Source: UBA9732 sp963649615 (GTDB lineage: Bacteria > Spirochaetota > Spirochaetia > Sphaerochaetales > Sphaerochaetaceae). Taken from it: DNA of 13,024 bases. Where the stretch lies: positions 1-13,024 of the forward strand of contig CAVJIN010000042.1 of the NCBI GenBank assembly GCA_963649615.1, read 5' to 3'. Below, piece by piece: positions 1-6,716 of this stretch. Both the position numbers and the translations under genes were made by a program. How positions within the stretch are numbered: position 1 is the first letter of the stretch; the number at the start of each line of letters is the position of its first letter. The notes under the pieces were generated by a model. The model was given only the letters and a program-made list of their open reading frames with translations, ran no database searches and was not told the DNA's origin.

Positions 1-315
1 GTCACCAATAATAGACTAGAAACCCTTTGTGAGTATTTTCAAACAACAGATCCTCAAGTTTTAAAGAATCCTTTAGCTTCCCCTTTATATGCTAATTTTA
101 CAGGTTTTCCACCAACACTAATTTTTGCTTCTGATTCAGAGGTTCTTAGAGATGATGCAATAGAACTTGAGAAAAAAATGAAAAGCTATGAAGTGGATGT
201 TACATTGGATATGGCACACAATCTCTTGCATGTCTATCCAATGTTTGTGAGACTTACAGAAGCTAAAGAAGCTTTAGGCAAGGCTTTTAGGTTTATAGCA
301 AAGCTTGAACACTAA
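1..315 (+). CDS. alpha/beta-hydrolase (acetyl esterase/HSL type), 3' end only
   Basis: The reading frame is open from the first base and ends at a TAA, giving the last 104 residues of a protein whose start lies outside the window. The segment SPLYANFTGFPPTLIFASDS, then EVLRDD, then HVYPMF, follows the C-terminal pattern of the Abhydrolase_3 (hormone-sensitive lipase/Aes) family: a buried strand, an acidic residue region (45-52 of this fragment) and the catalytic histidine (fragment residue 77). The usual acid position reads as part of S-D-S-E-V-L-R-D-D, so which residue is the catalytic acid is unclear. The Ser nucleophile and HGGG oxyanion motif would lie upstream. The family hydrolyses short acyl esters in the cytoplasm; the substrate cannot be told. 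The 3' end overlaps the convergent permease gene by 42 bases, so there is no room for an intergenic terminator. Confidence 0.75.
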   Translation, partial: VTNNRLETLCEYFQTTDPQVLKNPLASPLYANFTGFPPTLIFASDSEVLRDDAIELEKKMKSYEVDVTLDMAHNLLHVYPMFVRLTEAKEALGKAFRFIAKLEH

Positions 316-1626
316 AAGACCAATTGCATACCAAGCAACTGTGTAAACCCAAATAATCCAACCCCCAGCAATAATGTCTGGAATATAACAAGCAATAATA
401 AGAATTAGAGCAACAGCAGGTAGGATGTTTCCACCAGGGGCTCTAAAAATGCCCATTTCATTTAGGTTTTTCTCTCTAAATTTATGTCTTGCAGAATAAA
501 GAGAAACAATATTGATTGCAATTGTGACTGCTGCAAACAGAGTACCAAAACCTACAATCTGTTCAGTAAAAGATGGAAAACATGAGACAATTGCTGAAAG
601 AGCAGCAATTATACAAGATGCAAAAGCTGGAACTCCAAACTTGTTTGAAGATGCAAATACTTTTGGAAGAAGTCCATCATTGGCTGCAGCTTGAACCGCT
701 CTAGATGTGAGGGCAAGAACAACAAGCATTGTAGTAATTAAAGCAAGAATTGCAGCTATTGAAACTACTTTTGCAAGCCAAGGGTAACTTGTAAGTTTTG
801 TAAAACAAGCTGCATAAAGTGGTATGTATCTCATTCCTGGGTTTTGTTCAAGAAAAGATGCAGATACTAGTCCAAGTGTAGCAAGAATAATTAAGACGTA
901 AATTGTAGCTACAATAGACATTGCAATAAGTACTGCTTTTGGAACGTTTTTAGAAGGACTTTTGACTTCAGACACCATAAAGGCTATGGCTACAATAGAG
1001 CCATAACCAACCATTGCCGTAGGCACCGCTCCCATAAATCCAAATGTTCCATTGCTTCCTTGTGTAAAGAAAGGGGTGAGCATATTAGAGTCCCAACTTC
1101 CTCCAAAGAAACAAGTTATTACATAAACCGCAAGTGCTACTACAAGACCACCAACTAAACAGCTATTTAACTTGCCTGCAACTGAGAATCTTATACAGTT
1201 GAGAATTAAACAAATGAAAATAGAAATAACTGCAAGAGGAATTTGAAGCCCGTTTGGAAGATTGAAACCTGCACCAAGATAGGTTGCAACATATATGGCT
1301 GCAAAGGCAATGGCAACAATATTTGCATTTATATAGCCCCACGTAGAAATCCATCCCCAAAGAGCGCTAGTTTTTCCTCCATCCCCAAGAGCTTTTGAAG
1401 GAAAAACAAAAACTCCACCTGACTTTGGAAATCTTGTTGAAAGTTCAGCACAAATGAGACCATAAATTAACATAATAGCCGCAGCCAAAATCCAAGATAT
1501 AATGGCACCAGGGCCGGCTTTATACATTGTTAAACCTGAAAGTGAAAAAATAGCACTACCAATCATGCTTCCAACAATCATTGTGACGCAAGTAAATAAA
1601 CCAATTTTCCCGTTTTTGTTACTCAT
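274..1626 (-). CDS. APC-family amino-acid permease
   Basis: This is a 450-residue, highly hydrophobic protein with about twelve predicted membrane segments, the usual size for the APC (amino acid-polyamine-organocation) family. Family marks are visible: the first helix carries the GSMIGSAIF motif (19-27) for substrate backbone binding; the loop SEVKSPSKNVPKA (219-231) matches the conserved EE-x-K-x-P-x-K-x-P-(R/K)-A loop; and SRAVQAAANDGLLPKVFA (308-325) matches the conserved SR-x-x-x-x-x-A-x-DGxLP loop. It would move an amino acid across the inner membrane by proton symport or by exchange; the substrate cannot be assigned. The start is supported by GGAG about 6 bases before the ATG. It lies 51 bases downstream of the 1678-2322 gene on the same strand and may be co-transcribed with it, although a TATAAT box sits in the gap. 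Its 3' end overlaps the hydrolase gene. Confidence 0.9.
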   Translation of the reverse strand: MSNKNGKIGLFTCVTMIVGSMIGSAIFSLSGLTMYKAGPGAIISWILAAAIMLIYGLICAELSTRFPKSGGVFVFPSKALGDGGKTSALWGWISTWGYINANIVAIAFAAIYVATYLGAGFNLPNGLQIPLAVISIFICLILNCIRFSVAGKLNSCLVGGLVVALAVYVITCFFGGSWDSNMLTPFFTQGSNGTFGFMGAVPTAMVGYGSIVAIAFMVSEVKSPSKNVPKAVLIAMSIVATIYVLIILATLGLVSASFLEQNPGMRYIPLYAACFTKLTSYPWLAKVVSIAAILALITTMLVVLALTSRAVQAAANDGLLPKVFASSNKFGVPAFASCIIAALSAIVSCFPSFTEQIVGFGTLFAAVTIAINIVSLYSARHKFREKNLNEMGIFRAPGGNILPAVALILIIACYIPDIIAGGWIIWVYTVAWYAIGLLVFKLCYKPKSLA

Positions 1627-1645
1627 ATCTTTCTCCGAGGTTGTT

Positions 1646-1651
1646 ATTATA
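1646..1651 (-). promoter_or_regulatory. possible -10 box for the permease
   Basis: On the minus strand this reads TATAAT, 20 bases before the permease ATG. A start about 7 bases downstream would leave a leader of roughly 13 bases that still contains the GGAG ribosome site. No good -35 is seen at 17 bases (TTTTAA), so the promoter is weak or chance; read-through from the upstream gene is the alternative. Confidence 0.35.
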
Positions 1652-1677
1652 AAGATTGAAGCTTTTTTTTAAAAGTG

Positions 1678-2322
1678 CTACCAGTCGTCTTCATATGTGA
1701 AGACATCTGAAAACTCCGTTATTTCTGGCTCATCCTTGAAAGTTACAACAATATTTGCCATTTGGGCAGCTTCAGTTTTCTTTTCTTTGAGGTCTTTTCC
1801 ATCCAAGATTAAGCAATCAAGACCTTCCCATAGAAAAAGCCAAAATAGCATGACTATTGCTTCTCTTAACGGCAAACCTGGAGAAATTTTATTTACAAGT
1901 TGAACACCTAGCGAAGATGCGAAGCCTGTAATAAGAAGTGTTAATGCTTTGCGCCTATTTGCGCTAATAGCAAGTTGGGCATCTCCCATCTTCAAGGCAT
2001 AATAATCATGAAGAGTTTCCCTAATTGTGTTTTTTTCTTTTTCTGTAAAGGTCTTACCATTTATTTCTAAAACAATTGGATACTCAACAGGGATATATTG
2101 GGCATTAGATTCAATAAAATTAAGAAAATCTTTATTTGGCCATTCATAGCCAAAAGTAGAAAAGGGGTCAATTATATCGTTAAACTTCTTTACATTGCAT
2201 GCTATGAAGGCAAGATCATTTTCAATGTAAAAGTCTTTTACATATTTCTCGCCTTCAACCTTCTTTTTCTTTAGTTGCTTGAGATTTTTTCTTAATCTTT
2301 CACTTTTGATTTTAAATGACAT
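1678..2322 (-). CDS. unrecognised membrane-associated protein, 214 residues
   Basis: I do not recognise a named family. The N-terminus is strongly basic (SERLRKNLKQLKKKK), followed by a soluble region with a DPFSTFGYEWPN stretch, then two hydrophobic helices (about 126-145 and 153-173) separated by a short N-K-I-S-P-G-L-P-L-R-E turn, and an acidic C-terminal tail ending EDDW. The layout suggests a cytoplasmic N-domain, a membrane hairpin and a cytoplasmic tail. There is no signal peptide. The ATG is the first in frame, but no Shine-Dalgarno sequence precedes it; a strong promoter-like element ends only about 11 bases upstream, so the message may be leaderless. It may share a transcript with the downstream permease (51-base gap). 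No function is claimed. Confidence 0.65.
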   Translation of the reverse strand: MSFKIKSERLRKNLKQLKKKKVEGEKYVKDFYIENDLAFIACNVKKFNDIIDPFSTFGYEWPNKDFLNFIESNAQYIPVEYPIVLEINGKTFTEKEKNTIRETLHDYYALKMGDAQLAISANRRKALTLLITGFASSLGVQLVNKISPGLPLREAIVMLFWLFLWEGLDCLILDGKDLKEKKTEAAQMANIVVTFKDEPEITEFSDVFTYEDDW

Positions 2323-2333
2323 AAACTGTTACT

Positions 2334-2362
2334 ATTATAACGGCCAGCAACCCTGAACTCAA
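2334..2362 (-). promoter_or_regulatory. sigma-70-like promoter for the 214-residue membrane protein
   Basis: On the minus strand there is TTGAGT (2357-2362) and a perfect TATAAT (2334-2339) with a 17-base spacer. The predicted start, about position 2327, lies only some 5 bases before the ATG at 2322, and no GGAG-type site is present. Both point to a leaderless transcript. Confidence 0.6.
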
Positions 2363-2399
2363 GAAAATTTCGTTTTGTAACTGTTCTAGTATCTAAATT

Positions 2400-2478
2400 T
2401 TTAATGAAAAAGCAAATTTTTTCTCGTTTTCATTACTTTTTTCAATGAAAAATCCTAAAATCTCTCATTTTCATTAAA
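2400..2478. promoter_or_regulatory. two tandem palindromic sites (AATGAAAA...TTTTCATT)
   Basis: Two units are visible in the divergent spacer before the FAD operon. Unit A has AATGAAAA at 2403-2410 and TTTTCATT at 2427-2434; unit B has the same arms at 2444-2451 and 2468-2475. Each has a 16-base interior, and the units are 41 bases apart. The outermost arms extend to perfect 11-mers, TTTAATGAAAA (2400-2410) and TTTTCATTAAA (2468-2478). The right halves also form a direct repeat TCTC(G/A)TTTTCATTA at 2422 and 2463. The regular spacing suggests an operator for a regulator not encoded nearby, acting on the FAD operon, the 1678-2322 gene or both. No convincing -10/-35 pair for the FAD operon was found in this spacer. 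In such AT-rich sequence, part of the symmetry could be chance. Confidence 0.45.
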
Positions 2479-2570
2479 CTTCGTTTGTAAAATGCTTGTG
2501 TCAATTAAGCTAGTTATTTTTTTTGAATTGAGTTACCATTATGGAGCTTTGCTTGAGGCCTTGCTTAAAT

Positions 2571-4058
2571 ATGGAAATAAAGAAATTTGATTTTGCTATT
2601 ATTGGTGCTGGGGTTACTGGCGCTTGGATTGCTTATGAACTTTCAAAGTATGATTGTAAAGTTGTAGTTTTAGAAAAAGAGAATGATATCTGCGAGGGTA
2701 CCAGTAAGGCTAATTCTGCTATTGTTCATGCTGGTTTTGATCCAATTCCAGGAACTCTTATGGCAAAACTAAATGTCAGAGGTAATGAGTTAATTAGAAC
2801 CTTGTATAAAGAGCTCTCTATTCCCTTTAGGCAGGTGGGTGCTCTTGTTGTTGCTTTTAATGAAGAGGGCTTAGAAGTAATAAAAAAACTCTATGAAAGA
2901 GGACTTCAAAATGGTGTTCCTAATATGAAAATTCTTTCAAAGGAGGAAACTCTAGCAAAAGAAAAGCATCTTTCTTCTACTTGCTTGGGTTCTCTTTATG
3001 CTCCAACAGCCGGGGTGTGCTCCCCATTTGAACTTACTGCCGCTCCAATGGATTTAGCCATTGAAAACGGTGTTACTTTACTTAGAAATTATGAGCTTAA
3101 GAAGGTTGATAGAAAGAAAGGCATTAATGGAAATGATGTCCTGATTCTTAATGATGAGCTTGAAATTTCAACTGTTATTAATGCCTCCGGCGTTCATGCT
3201 GACAAAGTATCTGCAATGTTTGGAGACCACTCTTTCAAGATTTTTCCAAGAAAAGGCGAGTATTCTCTTCTAGACAATAATGTTGGATATTTAACTTCAA
3301 CTGTTATTTTTCAACCTCCAACTTCTAGTGGGAAGGGTATTCTTGTAACGCCTACTGTGGATGGTAATATTCTTGTGGGGCCTACTGCTCAAGACATAGA
3401 GGACCCAGATGATCTCACTACAACAACACTCGGACAGAGAGAGGTGTTTGAGAAGGCTAGGATATCGGTATGTGAGGTGAGTGAGAGGGATGTCATTACT
3501 TCGTTCGCTGGGGTGCGTGCTGTAAGTGATTACAAAAATGAGGCAGGTGATAATGACTTCAAGATTGGATTTTCGGACGTAAGTGGCCTTTACAATGTGG
3601 TAGGTATTTGCTCCCCAGGACTTACTGCTGCACCTGCTATTGGAGAGTATGTTGTGGCTCGGCTTGGTGAAAGTGGACTTCTTGGTAAGAAAAAAACTGA
3701 CTACAAAAAAACAAGACATGTTGCGCGCTTTATGGATCTCAGTGATGAGGAAAAGCTTGCCAAAATAAAACAAAATCCACTTTATGCAAGAGTGATTTGT
3801 AGGTGTGAATCGGTCACAGAAGGGGAGATTGTAGATTGTATTCATAGGCCTTGTGGTGCGGTGGATATGGATGGCGTGAAACGTAGAGTTCGAGCTGGTA
3901 TGGGTAGATGCCAAAGTGGTTTTTGCGGACCTCGTGTGATGGAAATTCTTTCTAGGGAGTTGAATATTCCTTATACTGCTGTGACCAAGTTTGGAAAAGA
4001 TAGCTGGATGACAATTGAAAAGAAGGGCTTTGAAAGTGGGGAGGCGTGCAATGATTAA
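2571..4058 (+). CDS. GlpA-like FAD-dependent glycerol-3-phosphate/2-hydroxyacid dehydrogenase with BFD-type Fe-S domain
   Basis: A 495-residue flavoprotein. The N-terminal Rossmann motif IIGAGVTGAW (10-19) binds FAD; the body to about 370 is a DAO-type fold (COG0579), including FAGVRAVSD (312-320) and the late GICSPGLTAAPAIGEYV segment (345-361) typical of GlpA/LhgO-like enzymes. After a linker, residues ~407-460 form a BFD-like [2Fe-2S] domain with C410-x-C412 and C447-x4-C452. The family oxidises sn-glycerol-3-phosphate, or a similar hydroxyacid, and passes electrons to partner subunits. I prefer the Met at 2571 because the FAD motif follows at the usual distance and GAGG lies 12 bases upstream; an in-frame ATG at 2541 would add ten residues with no good ribosome site. 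The gene overlaps the next by 8 bases. Without a glpK or glpF gene nearby, the substrate is uncertain. Confidence 0.85.
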   Translation: MEIKKFDFAIIGAGVTGAWIAYELSKYDCKVVVLEKENDICEGTSKANSAIVHAGFDPIPGTLMAKLNVRGNELIRTLYKELSIPFRQVGALVVAFNEEGLEVIKKLYERGLQNGVPNMKILSKEETLAKEKHLSSTCLGSLYAPTAGVCSPFELTAAPMDLAIENGVTLLRNYELKKVDRKKGINGNDVLILNDELEISTVINASGVHADKVSAMFGDHSFKIFPRKGEYSLLDNNVGYLTSTVIFQPPTSSGKGILVTPTVDGNILVGPTAQDIEDPDDLTTTTLGQREVFEKARISVCEVSERDVITSFAGVRAVSDYKNEAGDNDFKIGFSDVSGLYNVVGICSPGLTAAPAIGEYVVARLGESGLLGKKKTDYKKTRHVARFMDLSDEEKLAKIKQNPLYARVICRCESVTEGEIVDCIHRPCGAVDMDGVKRRVRAGMGRCQSGFCGPRVMEILSRELNIPYTAVTKFGKDSWMTIEKKGFESGEACND

Positions 4059-5025
4059 CATTCAGGTTGCAATTATTGGTGGTGGCCCCGCAGGTCTCAG
4101 TGCTGCTTATGAATGCTGGAATCAAGGCATTAAGGATATTCTTGTTATAGAAAGAGATAGCTCGTTGGGTGGAATTTTAAATCAATGTATTCATGCTGGT
4201 TTTGGACTTCATGTTTTTGGAGAGGAACTTTCTGGCCCGGAGTATGCTCAGCGTTATATTGATATGGTTTCTCAAACTGGAATTAAGACGCTTACTGATA
4301 CCATGGTTATGTCTATTTCCCCAGATAAGGTGATTAGAGCTATGAATTCAAAAGATGGACTTTTGGATATTAAAGCACAAGCAATTATTCTTGCTATGGG
4401 GTGCAGAGAACGTACTCGTGGAATGTTGAGGATAGCTGGTACTCGTCCTGCTGGAATTTATACTGCCGGAACTGCTCAGAGACTCGTTAATATGGAAGGC
4501 TTTATGCCAGGAAAGAAAGTTGTCATCCTTGGAAGTGGTGATATTGGTCTTATTATGGCTCGTAGAATGACACTTGAAGGTGCAAAAGTCTTGGGCGTTT
4601 ATGAAGTGATGAATAAGTCAAATGGACTTAAGAGAAATATCGTTCAGTGTTTGGATGACTTTGGTATTCCTCTTCATCTTTCTACAACCGCAATTAACAT
4701 TCACGGAAAGGAAAGGGTTGAAGGTGTTACCGTTGCCAAGGTTGATGAGAAGTTTAATCCAATACCCGGTACGGAAGAGTATATTGAATGTGATACTATT
4801 CTGCTTTCTGTTGGACTTATTCCTGAAAATGAACTTACTCGGGGTGCTGGAATTGAGATGGATCCAAAGACAAGAGGACCTGTTGATAAAGGTTCCTTTA
4901 TGACTAGCATTTCTGGTATTTTTGCTTGTGGAAATGTCTTTAAAGTGTATGACTTAGCAGACAATGTGACAAAAGATAGTATCCTATGTGGCAAAGCTGT
5001 TGCAAAGTTTTTGAGGGAGAGTTAA
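4051..5025 (+). CDS. FAD/NAD-type oxidoreductase, partner of the GlpA-like protein
   Basis: A 324-residue pyridine-nucleotide-disulphide-oxidoreductase-type protein (COG0446 group). It has an N-terminal FAD motif IIGGGPAG (8-15), a second Rossmann motif VILGSGDIG (158-166) for NAD(P), and the late FAD-contact segment GIFACGNV (289-296). LNQCIHAGFG (43-52) carries a cysteine typical of this subgroup, although there is no CxxC redox pair. It likely shuttles electrons between the GlpA-like subunit and NAD(P) or a carrier. The start at 4051 is clear: GGGGAGG sits 6 bases before it, and the ATG overlaps the previous stop in an 8-base translational coupling; a further in-frame ATG at 4015 would lie inside the upstream gene and is unlikely. 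The protein is shorter than typical NADH oxidases, consistent with an accessory subunit. Confidence 0.85.
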   Translation: MINIQVAIIGGGPAGLSAAYECWNQGIKDILVIERDSSLGGILNQCIHAGFGLHVFGEELSGPEYAQRYIDMVSQTGIKTLTDTMVMSISPDKVIRAMNSKDGLLDIKAQAIILAMGCRERTRGMLRIAGTRPAGIYTAGTAQRLVNMEGFMPGKKVVILGSGDIGLIMARRMTLEGAKVLGVYEVMNKSNGLKRNIVQCLDDFGIPLHLSTTAINIHGKERVEGVTVAKVDEKFNPIPGTEEYIECDTILLSVGLIPENELTRGAGIEMDPKTRGPVDKGSFMTSISGIFACGNVFKVYDLADNVTKDSILCGKAVAKFLRES

Positions 5026-5027
5026 GT

Positions 5028-5417
5028 ATGGAGACATCATTTGTAACTTGTGTTATTTGTCCTAGGGGCTGTTCTATTGTTGTTGAGTGGGAAAAGGAAG
5101 AAAAAAAGGTTGTAAATGTAAACGGCTATAGTTGTCCTAGAGGTCTCAAATATGCTACAGCAGAAGTTATTCATCCAGAGAGAGTCTTAACTTCAACAGT
5201 TAGGGTCAAAAATGGTTCTTTAACGCTTCTCCCTATTCGTAGTGCATCTCCAATTCCAAAAGAAGTTATGATGGATGCAATGAAGGTTATTTCTTCAACG
5301 GTTATTGACGTTGCCTCCCTTGGTGTTTCAAGTGTGAAAATGGGTACTGCTGTTATTAAAGACATTGCTGGAACCGGCATTGATATGATTGCCTGTAGGG
5401 ATGTGTTAGCTAAATAG
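5028..5417 (+). CDS. DUF1667 protein with clustered cysteines (third subunit)
   Basis: A 129-residue protein matching DUF1667/COG3862: C8-x2-C11-x3-C15 near the N-terminus (in CVICPRGC), then C36 in SCPRG, then the conserved run HPERVLTSTVRVKNG (49-63) and PIPKEV (75-80), ending with GTGIDMIACRDV. The cysteines could bind an Fe-S cluster or other metal. In known genomes this family sits beside a GlpA-like protein and a COG0446 oxidoreductase (for example in Thermotoga), exactly as here, so a role as electron-transfer subunit is a reasonable inference. The start at 5028 follows the previous stop by 2 bases and has GAGGGAG upstream. Its last 12 bases overlap the convergent HipA-like gene. Confidence 0.85.
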   Translation: METSFVTCVICPRGCSIVVEWEKEEKKVVNVNGYSCPRGLKYATAEVIHPERVLTSTVRVKNGSLTLLPIRSASPIPKEVMMDAMKVISSTVIDVASLGVSSVKMGTAVIKDIAGTGIDMIACRDVLAK

Positions 5418-6215
5418 TTTGTGTTTTTGAATTTGTATACAAGTTAAAACTCGCTCTTTTATATATGGACTGTAGAGTTTTGGGTAATATTCAAGCGAGG
5501 ATTCTAATGTTTGAAAGATGTCTTCTTTTGTAAAACCAATTTCTACATGAGTATTTGCAAGTCTTTCTATTGCGTGAACTTGTTTTGTAAAAGTTGTGTT
5601 CATTGGATTTGCTTTTATTTGTTTAAGCAATGTTTTTGGCATTATATCTAGTGGGTAGTCTCTGATATTTGAAAGTAAGCCAGCACCAAAATCAAAGAAA
5701 GGACAATAATCGAAGTTATTATCTTCTTGCAATATTGCAATGTTGTTTAAATGCCTATCTTCATTTGCAAAAAGCATATCTAATTTGAATAAAAGTGACA
5801 GATATTTATCAAAATTACCAAGGTTTGTAATGGCTTGAGTTTGCTCTATTATCCATTTTAGCCTGTTTTCCAAACTTTTATATTTATTCGCTTTATCTTG
5901 CCAATTTGGTCCAATATATTGTCTGAAAAGTTTGGAAAGAGTTATCAGAGTTTGAGTAGGTTTTAAGAAGTTCTCGCTTGAACAAGCGACCCTTTGATGC
6001 TTATGAACTTCAATCTTTTCCATTCTGTAAGAAACAGAAGAAAAGCCTAAACTGTTAAAATTTGTTTTGTTTATCAAATTTGAGATTACAGTTTCACTTA
6101 GAGCTTCATAGCCAAAATTATCCAGTTTGTACCATCTATTATTCTCAATCCATTTTTCTTGGTTTCCTTTTGAAGAGGTTTCAATAATTTTGTCTTCTGT
6201 TAGTACTCTAATCAT
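5406..6215 (-). CDS. HipA-like protein kinase, catalytic part (HipT/CtkA-like)
   Basis: A 269-residue protein with HipA-fold kinase signs in order: a serine- and glycine-containing loop TSSKGNQ (13-19), a lysine in WYKLD (K30), a glutamate in GYEALSE (E41) fitting the helix-C position, the catalytic loop NEDRHLNNIAI (151-161; D153, N157/N158) and a DFG motif in CPFFDFGAG (D175). This order suggests an active Ser/Thr kinase. It is much shorter than full HipA (about 440), because the N-terminal HipA domain appears to be encoded by the gene upstream. I chose the ATG at 6215: GAGG sits 6 bases before it and it overlaps the upstream gene by 8 bases; a TTG at 6230 would also be in frame. HipA-type kinases phosphorylate targets such as tRNA synthetases and can halt growth; the target here is unknown. 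A non-toxin regulatory kinase is possible. Confidence 0.75.
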   Translation of the reverse strand: MIRVLTEDKIIETSSKGNQEKWIENNRWYKLDNFGYEALSETVISNLINKTNFNSLGFSSVSYRMEKIEVHKHQRVACSSENFLKPTQTLITLSKLFRQYIGPNWQDKANKYKSLENRLKWIIEQTQAITNLGNFDKYLSLLFKLDMLFANEDRHLNNIAILQEDNNFDYCPFFDFGAGLLSNIRDYPLDIMPKTLLKQIKANPMNTTFTKQVHAIERLANTHVEIGFTKEDIFQTLESSLEYYPKLYSPYIKERVLTCIQIQKHKLFS

Positions 6216-6600
6216 TTCTTTCCTCAACAATCTTTATATGGCAGTGATCTTCTGCCATTTTGCCTTGGGTTTTCCGGATAATTTCAAGAGGTTCATAGCT
6301 TGTTAATCCTAGGGACGTTAAATAATACTGAAGGCCATCTCTTTCTTTTGGTATGCATCTATCTTCTAAAAAGATTTGTACATCATTCCAAGTGGGATTT
6401 TCGTTAACTCCAAAGGCTGTAAACAAAGGATTTGTACAATTGTTTTGAATTGCCAAGGTTTTAGAGGTTTTGTCTATTGCAATTTTAGTTGTGAGTTCTT
6501 CATTGTTATAATAATACAAAACAAGAAAACTATGTCCTGATTGTTTAGTTATACTTAAAAAAGTCTCATATTCGTTAGCTCTATGGCAATCTTTCTTCAT
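6208..6600 (-). CDS. small HipA N-terminal-type protein (HipS-like), partner of the kinase
   Basis: A 130-residue protein. Its first half has a beta-rich pattern (FLVLYYYNNEELTTKIAID) like the small N-terminal subdomain of HipA. The second half has WNDVQIFLEDRCIP (71-84), RDGLQYYLTSLGL (87-99) and PLEIIRKTQGKMAEDH (104-119), a pattern I associate with short proteins encoded just before HipA-like kinases. It overlaps the kinase gene by 8 bases, so the two should be made together. By analogy with HipBST systems, where the small HipS neutralises HipT, it could be the antitoxin or activity modulator; that is inference. A GAGG site lies 7 bases before the ATG, and a good promoter lies just upstream. 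No HipB-type helix-turn-helix gene is present next to the pair. Confidence 0.6.
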   Translation of the reverse strand: MKKDCHRANEYETFLSITKQSGHSFLVLYYYNNEELTTKIAIDKTSKTLAIQNNCTNPLFTAFGVNENPTWNDVQIFLEDRCIPKERDGLQYYLTSLGLTSYEPLEIIRKTQGKMAEDHCHIKIVEERND

Positions 6601-6620
6601 TATGCAACCTCTTTGTATTA

Positions 6621-6649
6621 ATTATATAAGTTGAAATGCAACAAGGCAA
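6621..6649 (-). promoter_or_regulatory. promoter of the split HipA pair
   Basis: On the minus strand TTGCCT (6644-6649) and TATAAT (6621-6626) are 17 bases apart, giving a start near 6614 and a 14-base leader that includes the GAGG site. The -35 lies inside the first unit of the tandem-repeat array; a second TTGCCT lies 14 bases further up in the next unit. Confidence 0.6.
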
Positions 6650-6716
6650 CAAATACAAGGCAACAAATACAGTCTACACAAATACAGTCTACACAAATAC
6701 AGTCTACCTAAAATAC
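6636..6716. repeat. short tandem-repeat array spanning the nnr stop codon
   Basis: Five consecutive units are readable on the plus strand: AAGGCAACAAATAC (6643-6656 and 6657-6670), AGTCTACACAAATAC (6671-6685 and 6686-6700) and AGTCTACCTAAAATAC (6701-6716), after a partial unit ending GCAAC. All share the ending AAATAC, so the unit is 14-16 bases with two variants. The array fills the gap between nnr and the split HipA pair; the nnr stop (6704-6706) lies in the last unit and the HipA-pair -35 in the first. Unit lengths are not multiples of three and are too short for CRISPR repeats. Slipped-strand length change is plausible. Confidence 0.85.

Noticed and set aside
3297..4061. Long 254-codon open frame on the minus strand inside the GlpA-like gene
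   Set aside because: It is antisense to a well-supported protein, has a Ser/Thr/His-rich composition with no recognisable motif, and no ribosome site; it arises from codon bias of the true gene.
6643..6716. Possible CRISPR array
   Set aside because: Units of 14-16 bases are contiguous with no unique spacers between them and no cas genes nearby.
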